A DNA stretch of 10,971 bases from JAXJYR01 sp964593515 (GCA_964593515.1 CAZQJH010000046.1:1-10971), one strand, 5' to 3'; positions 1 through 6,745 are shown, counted from the stretch's first letter. The notes: a model not told the origin generated them from the letters alone. Made by a program: numbers and translations.

Positions 1-2441
1 TTATTAAATAAATAAAATACTTGTCCATTACGTGCTAATTCTTTCTCAATAATATCTTTAATTGTTTCTAAACGTTTTTCAATTACATAAGTTTGAATTG
101 GTAAACGATTTAATGGCGGTGTATCTAAATGTGACATTGATCTTACCCCAACTAAGGACATTTGCATCGTTCGAGGAATTGGGGTTGCACTTAATGATAA
201 GACATCGACTCCTTTAGTTATTTCTTTTATCTTTTCTTTTTGTTCAACTCCAAAGCGTTGTTCTTCATCAATAATTAATAAACCTAAATCTTTAAAACAT
301 AATGTTTTTGATAATAAGCGATGAGTTCCTATAATAATATCAATCTTACCATTAGCTAAATCTTGTTGGATTATTTTAAAATCTTTAGCTTTCACAAAAC
401 GATTAACTAATTCAATTCGTAAAGGAAAGTTTTTAAAACGTTGTTTAAAGGTTTTATAGTGTTGATTAGATAAAATAGTAGTTGGACATAAGTAAGCTAC
501 TTGTTTTCCTTGTGAGGCTGCTTTAAATGCCGCACAGGCAGCAACTTCCGTCTTACCAAATCCAACATCCCCACATAATAAACGATCCATTGGTTTACTT
601 GATTGCATATCTTGTTTAATTTCTAAAATCGAACGTTGTTGATCGATAGTTAATTGGAACGGAAAATCATCTTCAAAAGCTTCTTGTAATTCATCATCTG
701 CTTCAAAAGCATAACCAATATTCTCTTCACGATTAGCATATAAATTAACTAAACGTTGAGCTAATAAAGCTACTTTTTCACTTACTTTCTTTTTCGTTTT
801 TTCCCATTCTTTACTTCCTAATTTATTTAATTTAGGAGTTACTCCTTCTTTAGAAACAAATTTACGAACAAAATCAAAATGTTCTACTGGAACATATAAG
901 ATATCATCACCACGATAAGCTATTTTTAAGAAATCTTTATGAAAACCATCTACTTTTTTAGTTTCTATTCCTAAATACTTACCAATTCCATAACTATGAT
1001 GAACTACATAATCACCTACATGTAATTCTTGATAACTTTTTAAAACTTCCGCATCATTAAACTTATTAGCATATCTAGTAAAGACTTTCTTCTTTTTAAG
1101 TAAGTCTTTACTAGATATAATCATTACTTTTTGTTTAGGCCATGATAAACTATCATGGAATAATTGTTCACAATAATAAATACCTGGTTTAATATTACCA
1201 TCAAATAATTCGATATTAGGGAAATAAGTACTTAGTTCTTGTAATTCATTATTTTCTAAACAAATCAAAATACATTGATTTTTACTTTGTAACTTTAATT
1301 CTTCAATTAATTGTTCACGACCAACTTGACTATAATCTTCTAAAATAAATTCACTATCTACTGGATGTTTATAATCTTGGAATTTCTTAATATCAAAATG
1401 ATGATGTTTCTTTAATAAACGTTCTAAATCTTGATAGATTGAAAAACGAGCTAAAGCTTGACCTTCTTGGAATAATTCTTGTAGATAAGTAATACTTTCT
1501 TGCATGATATGTTTTACTTGATCTTTAATATCATCTAAGTTAGATATAATAATCATCGCATCTTTTTGATAATCAATAATACTAGCCCCTTCACTTAAAA
1601 AACCATAATAACGATATAAATAAGCTTCACTACTATAATTAGCAATTTTATCTAAATCGTCTAAGACATGTTCTTCTAATAAATCAGCATAACCTAAATT
1701 CATTTCTGGTTTAACTTGTGCTAATAGTTTAGTAGCTTTTTCTTTCATTTCAACCAATTCTTCTGGGGTAAATAGTAAAGTATTCGCCGGTAAGATTTCG
1801 ATTTCATTTAGTTTTTCAATTGTTCTTTGACTTGTCGCATCAAAGAAACGAATACTATCAACGATAGTATCAAAGAATTCAATTCGTAAAGGATGTTCAT
1901 AATTAACCGAGTAAACATCAACAATTCCTCCACGACTAGCATAAGTTAAAGGTGTATCAACTTTAGAAACACTACTATAACCTGCTTCCATTAAGATTCT
2001 TTTTAATTCATTAATACTTATTTCATCATCAATTTTAAGTTTTAATACGTGTTGGTTAAACATCTTAGGACTAGGTTGATAACGAATTAAAGCCATTGTA
2101 TTAATAATACAAATATATGGTTTATCTTGACCTAATTTAGCCATTACTTCTAGTTGACTAACTCTAGCTTGTGGTGAAGTGGCAATAGCTTCAATACGAA
2201 GGGATTCTTCACAAGTAAATAATAATACCTCATCAGTTAATAAAACACTTAAAGCTTCGTATAATTTTTGGGCTTGATATGTATTACTTTTTACTACAAA
2301 ATAAGTTTTAGGTTGTTTTAAATAAGCACTAGCTAAAAGTAGGGCTTCATTCGCAATACTTAAGTTACCTAAACCACTTTTTCCATTTATAATACTATTA
2401 ACTGCTTCACTACTTTGTAATTTTTCTAAGATATATTTCAT
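1..2441 (-). CDS. mfd: Transcription-repair coupling factor Mfd, 3' end cut by the window edge
   Basis: Mfd is a dsDNA translocase that removes RNA polymerase stalled at lesions and recruits the UvrABC excision machinery. Translating from the ATG at 2441 gives 813 uninterrupted codons to the window edge, ending ...GQVFYLFN. The UvrB-like N-terminal module shows RGGIVDVY (about 170-177) and RIEFFD. The RNA-polymerase-interacting domain starts near GDYVVHHSYGIGKYLG (from 476). The translocase Walker A is CGDVGFGKTE (623-632, K630), followed by IIGTHRLL, the DEEQ box (725-728) and LSATPIPRT. About 340 C-terminal residues (rest of the second RecA lobe and the C-terminal regulatory domain) are missing compared with the roughly 1,150-1,180-residue family. 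The frame is the same at all motifs checked, so the gene looks intact. The start lies 3 nt after the pth stop and has no good Shine-Dalgarno (only AAGAAA nearby), so translation is probably coupled to pth. Confidence 0.97.
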   Translation of the reverse strand, partial: MKYILEKLQSSEAVNSIINGKSGLGNLSIANEALLLASAYLKQPKTYFVVKSNTYQAQKLYEALSVLLTDEVLLFTCEESLRIEAIATSPQARVSQLEVMAKLGQDKPYICIINTMALIRYQPSPKMFNQHVLKLKIDDEISINELKRILMEAGYSSVSKVDTPLTYASRGGIVDVYSVNYEHPLRIEFFDTIVDSIRFFDATSQRTIEKLNEIEILPANTLLFTPEELVEMKEKATKLLAQVKPEMNLGYADLLEEHVLDDLDKIANYSSEAYLYRYYGFLSEGASIIDYQKDAMIIISNLDDIKDQVKHIMQESITYLQELFQEGQALARFSIYQDLERLLKKHHHFDIKKFQDYKHPVDSEFILEDYSQVGREQLIEELKLQSKNQCILICLENNELQELSTYFPNIELFDGNIKPGIYYCEQLFHDSLSWPKQKVMIISSKDLLKKKKVFTRYANKFNDAEVLKSYQELHVGDYVVHHSYGIGKYLGIETKKVDGFHKDFLKIAYRGDDILYVPVEHFDFVRKFVSKEGVTPKLNKLGSKEWEKTKKKVSEKVALLAQRLVNLYANREENIGYAFEADDELQEAFEDDFPFQLTIDQQRSILEIKQDMQSSKPMDRLLCGDVGFGKTEVAACAAFKAASQGKQVAYLCPTTILSNQHYKTFKQRFKNFPLRIELVNRFVKAKDFKIIQQDLANGKIDIIIGTHRLLSKTLCFKDLGLLIIDEEQRFGVEQKEKIKEITKGVDVLSLSATPIPRTMQMSLVGVRSMSHLDTPPLNRLPIQTYVIEKRLETIKDIIEKELARNGQVFYLFN

Positions 2442-2444
2442 AAA

Positions 2445-3005
2445 TTATTTCTTATTAAAAGTATTCATGGTTTCACTAAAATCATGCTTAATGAAATGAA
2501 TTGCTGCTTCACTTGCTTCTTTTAATGATGCTACAAACGCTTCTTTTTCTTCCTTTCTGATTTTACCTAAAACCCAATTAATAACTGGGATACGTGGATC
2601 TTTATCAATTCCTACTCTAATACGTTTAAATTCTTGACTGTGCACATGTTGAATAATTGATTTAATTCCATTATGACCACCTGCACTACCTTTCATTCGT
2701 AAACGTAACTTACCTACTGGTAAATCTAAATCATCATAAATAACTAAAACATCATCTAAATCAATTTGGTAAAAGCGCATTGCTTCCCCAATAGCTTCAC
2801 CTGATAAGTTCATAAAAGTTTGTGGTTTCATCAAGATAACTTTTTCACCTTGGACATTACACATCCCAATTAAAGCTTTAAACTTCTTTTGATCAATATT
2901 ACAGTTTAAACTATTCGCAATTTCATCCATAACCATAAAACCGGCATTATGTCTTGTCCATTCATATTCTTTTCCTGGGTTTCCTAATCCAACAATTAAT
3001 TTCAT
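2445..3005 (-). CDS. pth: Peptidyl-tRNA hydrolase
   Basis: Pth cleaves the ester bond of peptidyl-tRNAs that drop off ribosomes, recycling tRNA in the cytoplasm. The 186-residue length is normal for bacterial Pth. Family signatures are complete: GLGNPGKEY (N9), TRHNAGF with catalytic H19, KPQTFMNLSG (N66), YDDLDLP (91-92 acidic pair) and GSAGGHNGIKS (H111, N112). The ATG at 3005 is preceded by a strong AAAGGAGA Shine-Dalgarno (complement of 3012-3020) at normal spacing. It is the first gene of a pth-mfd unit, a conserved Firmicutes pair. In Bacillus subtilis the small gene fin lies between them; here nothing does. It is transcribed divergently from the sulfhydrylase gene. Confidence 0.98.
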   Translation of the reverse strand: MKLIVGLGNPGKEYEWTRHNAGFMVMDEIANSLNCNIDQKKFKALIGMCNVQGEKVILMKPQTFMNLSGEAIGEAMRFYQIDLDDVLVIYDDLDLPVGKLRLRMKGSAGGHNGIKSIIQHVHSQEFKRIRVGIDKDPRIPVINWVLGKIRKEEKEAFVASLKEASEAAIHFIKHDFSETMNTFNKK

Positions 3006-3030
3006 CTTTTATCTCCTTTAATAACGTACA

Positions 3031-3055
3031 AAAAGCTCATACCAAATGCATGAGG
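3031..3055 (-). terminator. Weak terminator-like hairpin in the pth 5' leader
   Basis: On the minus strand the leader reads CTCATGC-ATTTG-GTATGAG followed by CTTTTTG. This is a seven-pair stem (one G-U pair) with a five-base loop and a short U run, between the predicted pth promoter and its ribosome binding site. It could be a weak attenuator or chance folding. The plus strand has no T run after the hairpin, so if it works at all it acts on pth transcription. Confidence 0.25.
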
Positions 3056-3065
3056 ACTTGCCTAC

Positions 3066-3095
3066 ATGATAACATAAATTAATAAGTAATGCTAA
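3066..3095 (-). promoter_or_regulatory. Predicted pth-mfd promoter (extended -10)
   Basis: On the minus strand an extended -10, TGT followed by TATCAT (complement of 3066-3074), is preceded 18 nt upstream by TTAGCA (complement of 3090-3095), a 4/6 match to the -35 consensus. The start would lie near 3059, giving a leader of about 55 nt before the pth ATG. Confidence 0.5.
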
Positions 3096-3113
3096 TAAAA
3101 TAATAATTTATTA

Positions 3114-3142
3114 TTGACAATATCCTACCATATTAGTATGAT
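3114..3142 (+). promoter_or_regulatory. Near-consensus sigma-A promoter for the leader ORF and metY-type gene
   Basis: TTGACA (3114-3119, perfect -35) and TATGAT (3137-3142, 5/6 -10) are separated by exactly 17 bp. The predicted start is near 3149-3150, only about 20 nt before the ATG of the leader ORF, so that ORF would be the first thing a ribosome meets. Such a strong core promoter usually needs repression, which fits the overlapping palindrome. Confidence 0.8.
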
Positions 3143-3145
3143 ATT
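3119..3145. promoter_or_regulatory. 27-bp palindromic operator candidate, Rrf2-like geometry
   Basis: The sequence has the form AATATC-N-TAC-N7-GTA-N-GATATT, with nine perfectly matched pairs of positions about its centre. It fills the -35/-10 spacer and covers the -10 element, an ideal place for a repressor. The inner 25 bp (ATA...TACC-N5-AGTA...TAT) resembles sites of Rrf2-family dimers such as IscR and the cysteine regulator CymR. Naming CymR is an inference from geometry and from the downstream sulfur gene; no regulator gene is in the window. Confidence 0.55.
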
Positions 3146-3168
3146 AACCATAAAAGGAAGTGATACTT

Positions 3169-3231
3169 ATGTTTGATATTTTTATTACCTTATTAAGACA
3201 TAACTTCCGCTTTGGTCGAATGTGTTGCTGA
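3169..3231 (+). CDS. 20-residue leader peptide ending Met-Cys-Cys (putative sulfur amino-acid sensor)
   Basis: A 20-codon ORF, MFDIFITLLRHNFRFGRMCC, starts at an ATG with a good Shine-Dalgarno (AAAGGAAG, 3153-3160) and spacing of about 8 nt. It stops at TGA, immediately followed by in-frame TAA. It lies about 20 nt after the predicted transcription start and ends 40 nt before the sulfhydrylase ATG. Its last three codons, ATG TGT TGC, all encode sulfur amino acids. This suggests a ribosome-mediated attenuator that senses charged Cys (or Met) tRNA, analogous to cysteine-ended leader peptides described upstream of sulfur genes in actinobacteria. No strong terminator follows it. A five-pair CTTCC (3204-3208) to GGAGG (3259-3263) pairing could mask the next ribosome site, but it is weak. 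It could instead be a small functional protein. Confidence 0.6.
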   Translation: MFDIFITLLRHNFRFGRMCC

Positions 3232-3271
3232 TAAATTAGAAGTAATATAATTGATTAAGGAGGAAAATAAT

Positions 3272-4549
3272 ATGAGTAAATATCAATTTGAAACTTTACA
3301 AGTTCATGCTGGAAAAATTAATGATGCTTTAACTAATAGCTGTGCTACCCCTATTTATGCAACAGCTGCTTACAAATTTAATAATTGTGATCATGCCCAA
3401 GCTCGCTTTAATTTAAGTGATAGTGGTAATATTTATTCACGTTTAACTAATACTACGGTTGAAGTATTAGAAAATCGGATTAGTGCTTTAGAAAATGGGA
3501 TTGGTGCTTTAGCTTTAGCTAGTGGTGCTGCGGCAATAACTTATACTTTACAAACTTTAGCTCAAGATAATGGTCATATTGTTGCAAGTGAAAACTTATA
3601 TGGTGGAAGTTATAACTTATTAGCCCATACTTTACCTCATTATGGTATTAAAACTACTTTTATTGATATTAATAATTTAGAATTATTAGAAAATAGTATT
3701 CAAGATAATACTAAAGCTATCTTCTTAGAAAGTATTGCGAATCCTAATAGTGATTTATGTGATTTAAAAGCTATTAGTGAAGTTGCACATCGTCATGGTA
3801 TTGTTGTTGTTATCGATAATACCTTTGCTACTCCATATAACTATCGTCCTTTAGATTTAGGTGCTGATATTGTGGTTCATTCTGCTACTAAATACTTAGG
3901 TGGACATGGAGTTACTTTAGGAGGAGTCGTTATTGATGGTGGTAAATTCGATTACCAAGCTAGTGGTCGTTATCCTTTCTTAACAACACCAAATGATTCA
4001 TATCACGGTGCTACCTTTAGTGATTTAGTTGGTAATGCTTGCTTCATAACTTACTTACGTGCCGTTATATTAAGAGATTGTGGGGCTACTTTATCTCCAT
4101 TTAATGCTTTCTTATTAATTCAAGGTATTGAAACTCTATCTTTAAGAATGGATCGTCATTATGAAAATACTTTAGCTGTTTTAGATTTATTTAAAGCTTC
4201 ACCTAAAGTTAAAAAGATTAATCATCCAGCCATTACTACCCATCCTCATCATGATATATACCAAAAAGATTATCCTAAAGGTGGATGTGCAATCTTTACC
4301 ATTGAATTAGATGCTGACTTAGCGCAAACTAAAGCTTTTATTGATAATCTACAATTATTCTCAATTGTAGCTAATGTTGCGGATGTGAAAAGCTTAGTAA
4401 TTCATCCAGCTACTACAACTCATTCCCAATTAAGTAAAGAAGAATTAGAAGCACAACATATTTATGAAAATACTGTTCGTTTTTCAATCGGAATCGAAAA
4501 TAAAGAAGATATTCTTAATGACTTAAAACAAGCTTTAGCTAAGTTATAA
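3272..4549 (+). CDS. metY: O-acetylhomoserine sulfhydrylase-like PLP enzyme (MetY type)
   Basis: This is a Cys/Met-metabolism fold-type I PLP enzyme, most like O-acetylhomoserine sulfhydrylase, which makes homocysteine from O-acetylhomoserine and sulfide. The start is the ATG at 3272, with TTAAGGAGG 8 nt upstream; the in-frame TTG at 3251 lies upstream of that site. The product is 425 residues, the usual MetY length. Visible motifs are ETLQVHAG near the N-terminus, YSRLTNTT (Y55, R57, phosphate-binding from the neighbouring subunit), ALASGAAA, ENLYGGSYNLL, ESIANPNSDLCDL, VVVIDNTFATP (D182, binds the PLP pyridine N) and VVHSATKYLGGHG with PLP lysine K207. The long insert after this (GRYPF...YHGATFSDLVG) favours MetY over cystathionine gamma-synthase or beta-lyase. 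It stands alone between its own promoter and terminator. Some homologues use O-acetylserine or O-succinylhomoserine, so the exact substrate is less certain than the family. Confidence 0.9.
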   Translation: MSKYQFETLQVHAGKINDALTNSCATPIYATAAYKFNNCDHAQARFNLSDSGNIYSRLTNTTVEVLENRISALENGIGALALASGAAAITYTLQTLAQDNGHIVASENLYGGSYNLLAHTLPHYGIKTTFIDINNLELLENSIQDNTKAIFLESIANPNSDLCDLKAISEVAHRHGIVVVIDNTFATPYNYRPLDLGADIVVHSATKYLGGHGVTLGGVVIDGGKFDYQASGRYPFLTTPNDSYHGATFSDLVGNACFITYLRAVILRDCGATLSPFNAFLLIQGIETLSLRMDRHYENTLAVLDLFKASPKVKKINHPAITTHPHHDIYQKDYPKGGCAIFTIELDADLAQTKAFIDNLQLFSIVANVADVKSLVIHPATTTHSQLSKEELEAQHIYENTVRFSIGIENKEDILNDLKQALAKL

Positions 4550-4555
4550 TCAACT

Positions 4556-4584
4556 AAACCCACATTAAAAAGTGTGGGTTTTTT
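4556..4584 (+). terminator. Intrinsic terminator of the metY-type gene
   Basis: CCCACATT-AAAA-AGTGTGGG (4559-4578) forms an eight-pair stem with a four-base loop. It is flanked by AAA and TTTTTT, so the stem can extend by A-U pairs. It begins 7 nt after the stop codon and isolates this gene from the next operon. Confidence 0.92.
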
Positions 4585-4594
4585 AGTGTAAAAA

Positions 4595-4623
4595 TTTACA
4601 TTTATGATAAGTTTTCATAAACT
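4595..4623 (+). promoter_or_regulatory. Candidate glmU-prs promoter with internal palindrome
   Basis: TTTACA (4595-4600) and TAAACT (4618-4623, 4/6) are 17 bp apart. Between and over them lies the perfect inverted repeat TTTATGA-N7-TCATAAA (4601-4621), a possible operator or RNA hairpin. It has no T run, so it is not a terminator. A second candidate is an extended -10, TGT plus TAAAAT (4686-4694), but its start would fall on the ribosome binding site at 4701-4705. Which one is used cannot be settled from sequence. Confidence 0.4.
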
Positions 4624-4713
4624 AATAAGAAAGCATTGTCAAATTATTAAATTATGGAAAATCCCTTTAATTTACATATGAAATTTGTTAAAATAGTGAT
4701 GGAGGTAATTCTT

Positions 4714-5763
4714 ATGAAATTAGCGATTGTTAAAAATATTAAATCAGAATCAATGAAAAGTAATAAACCCATTGGTTTACATCAGATTTTAGATCAATCT
4801 CTTTTAGCTTATTGTTTACATTATTTAAAAGCTTGTGAATTTGATGCTATTTATATCGAAGATGATGATGAAGGTTTAATTAAGAAAGCTTTTGCTAATG
4901 AAGATGTATATTCACCTAATGAATTAACTAATTTGATAAAAGCTGATGATGATATTACTTATGTTAATGGAAATGATGCTTTTATCTTAAATCAACATCT
5001 TGATTTATATTATCATCCAAGTAAAACTAAATATGCTAGTGATGCTTTTACAATTAAATCACGTCATGATTTAGCTAAAGCTAATCAATTAGTAAAAGAA
5101 TTTGTTAATAATTATCATTTAGATAATGGGATTACTCTTGTTGATCCTAATAATACTTATATTGGTTGTTTAGTAGAAATTGGTATGGATACCATTATCT
5201 ATCCTAATGTTAGTCTTTTAAACAATACTAAGATAGGTACTGATTGTGAGATATTAGCTAATTCTTACTTACGTAATGCTATTTTACACAATAATATTAT
5301 CATTGATGCTAGTAAAATAGTAGAAAGTGAGATTGATGATGGAACGACTATTGGTCCGATGTCTCATTTACGTAATAATTGCTTTGTTGGTCAAAATGTT
5401 CGCATTGGAAACTTTGTGGAATTTAAAAATACTAACTTTGCGAATGGAAGTAAATGTGCTCACTTAACTTATGTAGGAGATAGTGATGTTGGTCAAGATG
5501 TAAACTTTGGTTGTGGAGTAGTTACAGTTAACTACGATGGTAAATATAAATACCGTACCACAATTAAAAATGGAGCTTTTATTGGTAGTAACTGTAATTT
5601 AATTGCACCGGTTACTATTGGTGAAAATACGGTATTAGCTGCTGGTTCAACTATTACCGATTCAGTAGATGATGGGGATATGGGAATTGCCCGTCCTAGA
5701 CAATCCATTATAAAAGGATTTGGGACTAAATATAAAGACAAAAATAAACAGAGAAAGGATTAA
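4714..5763 (+). CDS. GlmU-like acetyltransferase with a shrunken, motif-less uridylyltransferase domain
   Basis: The start is the ATG at 4714 after GGAGG (4701-4705); an upstream in-frame ATG at 4654 has no ribosome site. The product is 349 residues against about 455 for GlmU. From about 115 to the end it aligns well with GlmU: linker NGITLVDPNNTYI (138-150), then left-handed beta-helix hexapeptides. It carries the acetyl-CoA and glucosamine-1-phosphate site residues: R220, IGNFVEFK (K238), catalytic H250 in AHLTYVGD, VNYDGK (272-277), AFIGSN and LIAPVTIG. The N-terminal 115 residues are a remnant of the uridylyltransferase fold. SESMKSNKPIGLH (11-23) lines up with GTRMKS..PKVLH, but the LAAGxGTR loop and the PK lysine are gone, and over 100 residues between the GDTPL-like region (NGND, 85-88) and the linker are absent. 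I infer that it makes GlcNAc-1-phosphate but cannot activate it with UTP, or that this half has another role. It is co-transcribed with prs. Confidence 0.88.
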   Translation: MKLAIVKNIKSESMKSNKPIGLHQILDQSLLAYCLHYLKACEFDAIYIEDDDEGLIKKAFANEDVYSPNELTNLIKADDDITYVNGNDAFILNQHLDLYYHPSKTKYASDAFTIKSRHDLAKANQLVKEFVNNYHLDNGITLVDPNNTYIGCLVEIGMDTIIYPNVSLLNNTKIGTDCEILANSYLRNAILHNNIIIDASKIVESEIDDGTTIGPMSHLRNNCFVGQNVRIGNFVEFKNTNFANGSKCAHLTYVGDSDVGQDVNFGCGVVTVNYDGKYKYRTTIKNGAFIGSNCNLIAPVTIGENTVLAAGSTITDSVDDGDMGIARPRQSIIKGFGTKYKDKNKQRKD

Positions 5764-5770
5764 TGAGAAC

Positions 5771-6745
5771 ATGGAAAACAAAACAGTTGTATTTGCCTTA
5801 ACTTCTAGTGTTGGTTTAGCGAAAGAAATTGCTGATCGCTTAAACTTACCATTAGGAAATTGTGATGTAAAACACTTTTCAGACGGAGAAATTTTAGTAG
5901 AATTAAATGAATCAGTACGTGGAAAACACGTATTCATCGTACAATCTACATGTGCACCAGTTTCAAGTAACTTAATGGAATTATTAATTGCGATTGATGC
6001 TTGTAAACGTGCTTCAGCTAGTAACATTACTGTTGTAGTACCTTACTTTGGATATGCTAGACAAGACCGTAAAGCTAAACCTCGTCAACCAATTACTTCA
6101 AAATTAGTTGCAGACTTAATTGAAAAAGCAGGAGCTACACGTATTATCACAATGGAATTACATGCAACTCAAATCCAAGGGTTCTTTGATATTCCTGCTG
6201 ATGATATTAGCGCAATTTCAATTATTGGAAACTACTTTAAAGAAAAAAATATCGACGATATCGTTGTTGTTTCACCAGACCATGGAGGAACTACTCGTGC
6301 TCGTAAATTAGCTGAAATGTTACAAGCACCAATGGCGATTATCGATAAACGTCGTCCTAAACCAAATGTAGCTGAAGCCATGAACATTTTAGGGGATGTT
6401 GAAGGTAAAACTGCGGTTATCGTTGATGACATCGTAGATACAGCTGGTACTTTAACTGCTGGTATCAACATGTTATATGAAAAAGGTGCTAAAGGAGTTT
6501 ATGCTTCTTGTGTACATGCTGTATTAAGTGGACCAGCTATTGAAAGATTAAAAGCTGCTAACTTATCAGGATTCGTTTGTACAAATACTATCGAACATGA
6601 TGTTGAAAAATTCGATTATCCTGAAATGGAAGTATTATCAGTTGGTGGATTATTAGGAGATGTAATTAAAGCTATCGAAGAAGATCGTCCAGTATCAGAT
6701 GCTTTATCTAAATATATCGAAGAAGACCACAACCACCGTGTTTAA
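5771..6745 (+). CDS. prs: Ribose-phosphate pyrophosphokinase (PRPP synthase)
   Basis: Prs makes PRPP from ribose-5-phosphate and ATP for purine, pyrimidine, NAD, His and Trp synthesis. The 324-residue product has all class I signatures: FSDGE (36-40), PYFGYARQDRK (91-101, ATP site), the divalent-cation signature ELHATQIQGFFDIPADD (129-145), SPDHGGTTRAR (168-178), DKRRPK (192-197) and the PRPP loop VIVDDIVDTAGTL (216-228). The first acid of the cation motif is Glu129 where most homologues have Asp; this change is conservative. The ATG at 5771 begins 7 nt after the upstream stop, with AAAGGA (5754-5759) as ribosome site, so it is the second gene of a two-gene operon, the same order as glmU-prs in Bacillus. 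Possible starts further upstream overlap glmU and are not supported. Confidence 0.98.
   Translation: MENKTVVFALTSSVGLAKEIADRLNLPLGNCDVKHFSDGEILVELNESVRGKHVFIVQSTCAPVSSNLMELLIAIDACKRASASNITVVVPYFGYARQDRKAKPRQPITSKLVADLIEKAGATRIITMELHATQIQGFFDIPADDISAISIIGNYFKEKNIDDIVVVSPDHGGTTRARKLAEMLQAPMAIIDKRRPKPNVAEAMNILGDVEGKTAVIVDDIVDTAGTLTAGINMLYEKGAKGVYASCVHAVLSGPAIERLKAANLSGFVCTNTIEHDVEKFDYPEMEVLSVGGLLGDVIKAIEEDRPVSDALSKYIEEDHNHRV

Noticed and set aside
1..2441. A frameshift or truncation in mfd
   Set aside because: The codon frame is the same at the start, the RNA-polymerase-interacting domain, Walker A and the window edge. Only the window boundary cuts the gene.
3229..3234. TGA as a tryptophan codon (Mollicutes code), making the leader end MCCW
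   Set aside because: All long frames are complete with the standard code and use TGG for Trp where checked, and the wall enzymes argue against Mycoplasma-like cells. An in-frame TAA follows immediately, so the ORF end would move by one codon only.
3096..3271. A SAM riboswitch or T-box leader upstream of the sulfur gene
   Set aside because: The predicted promoter leaves only about 120 nt, most of it the leader ORF. There is no T-box core sequence, no S-box-like set of helices and no terminator stem before the start codon.
3251..3271. TTG start at 3251 for the metY-type gene
   Set aside because: It lies upstream of the strong Shine-Dalgarno at 3255-3263, which is ideally placed for the ATG at 3272 where the family begins.
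4654..4713. ATG start at 4654 for the GlmU-like gene
   Set aside because: No ribosome site precedes it. It overlaps candidate promoter sequence, and GGAGG at 4701-4705 marks the ATG at 4714, where GlmU-like sequence begins.
5532..6471. Minus-strand and frame-shifted ORFs inside glmU, prs and the DUF349 gene (for example 5662-6027, 6120-6311, 6232-6471, 10190-10390)
   Set aside because: They lie wholly over strongly recognised genes in other frames, have no family resemblance and no convincing ribosome sites, so they are shadows.
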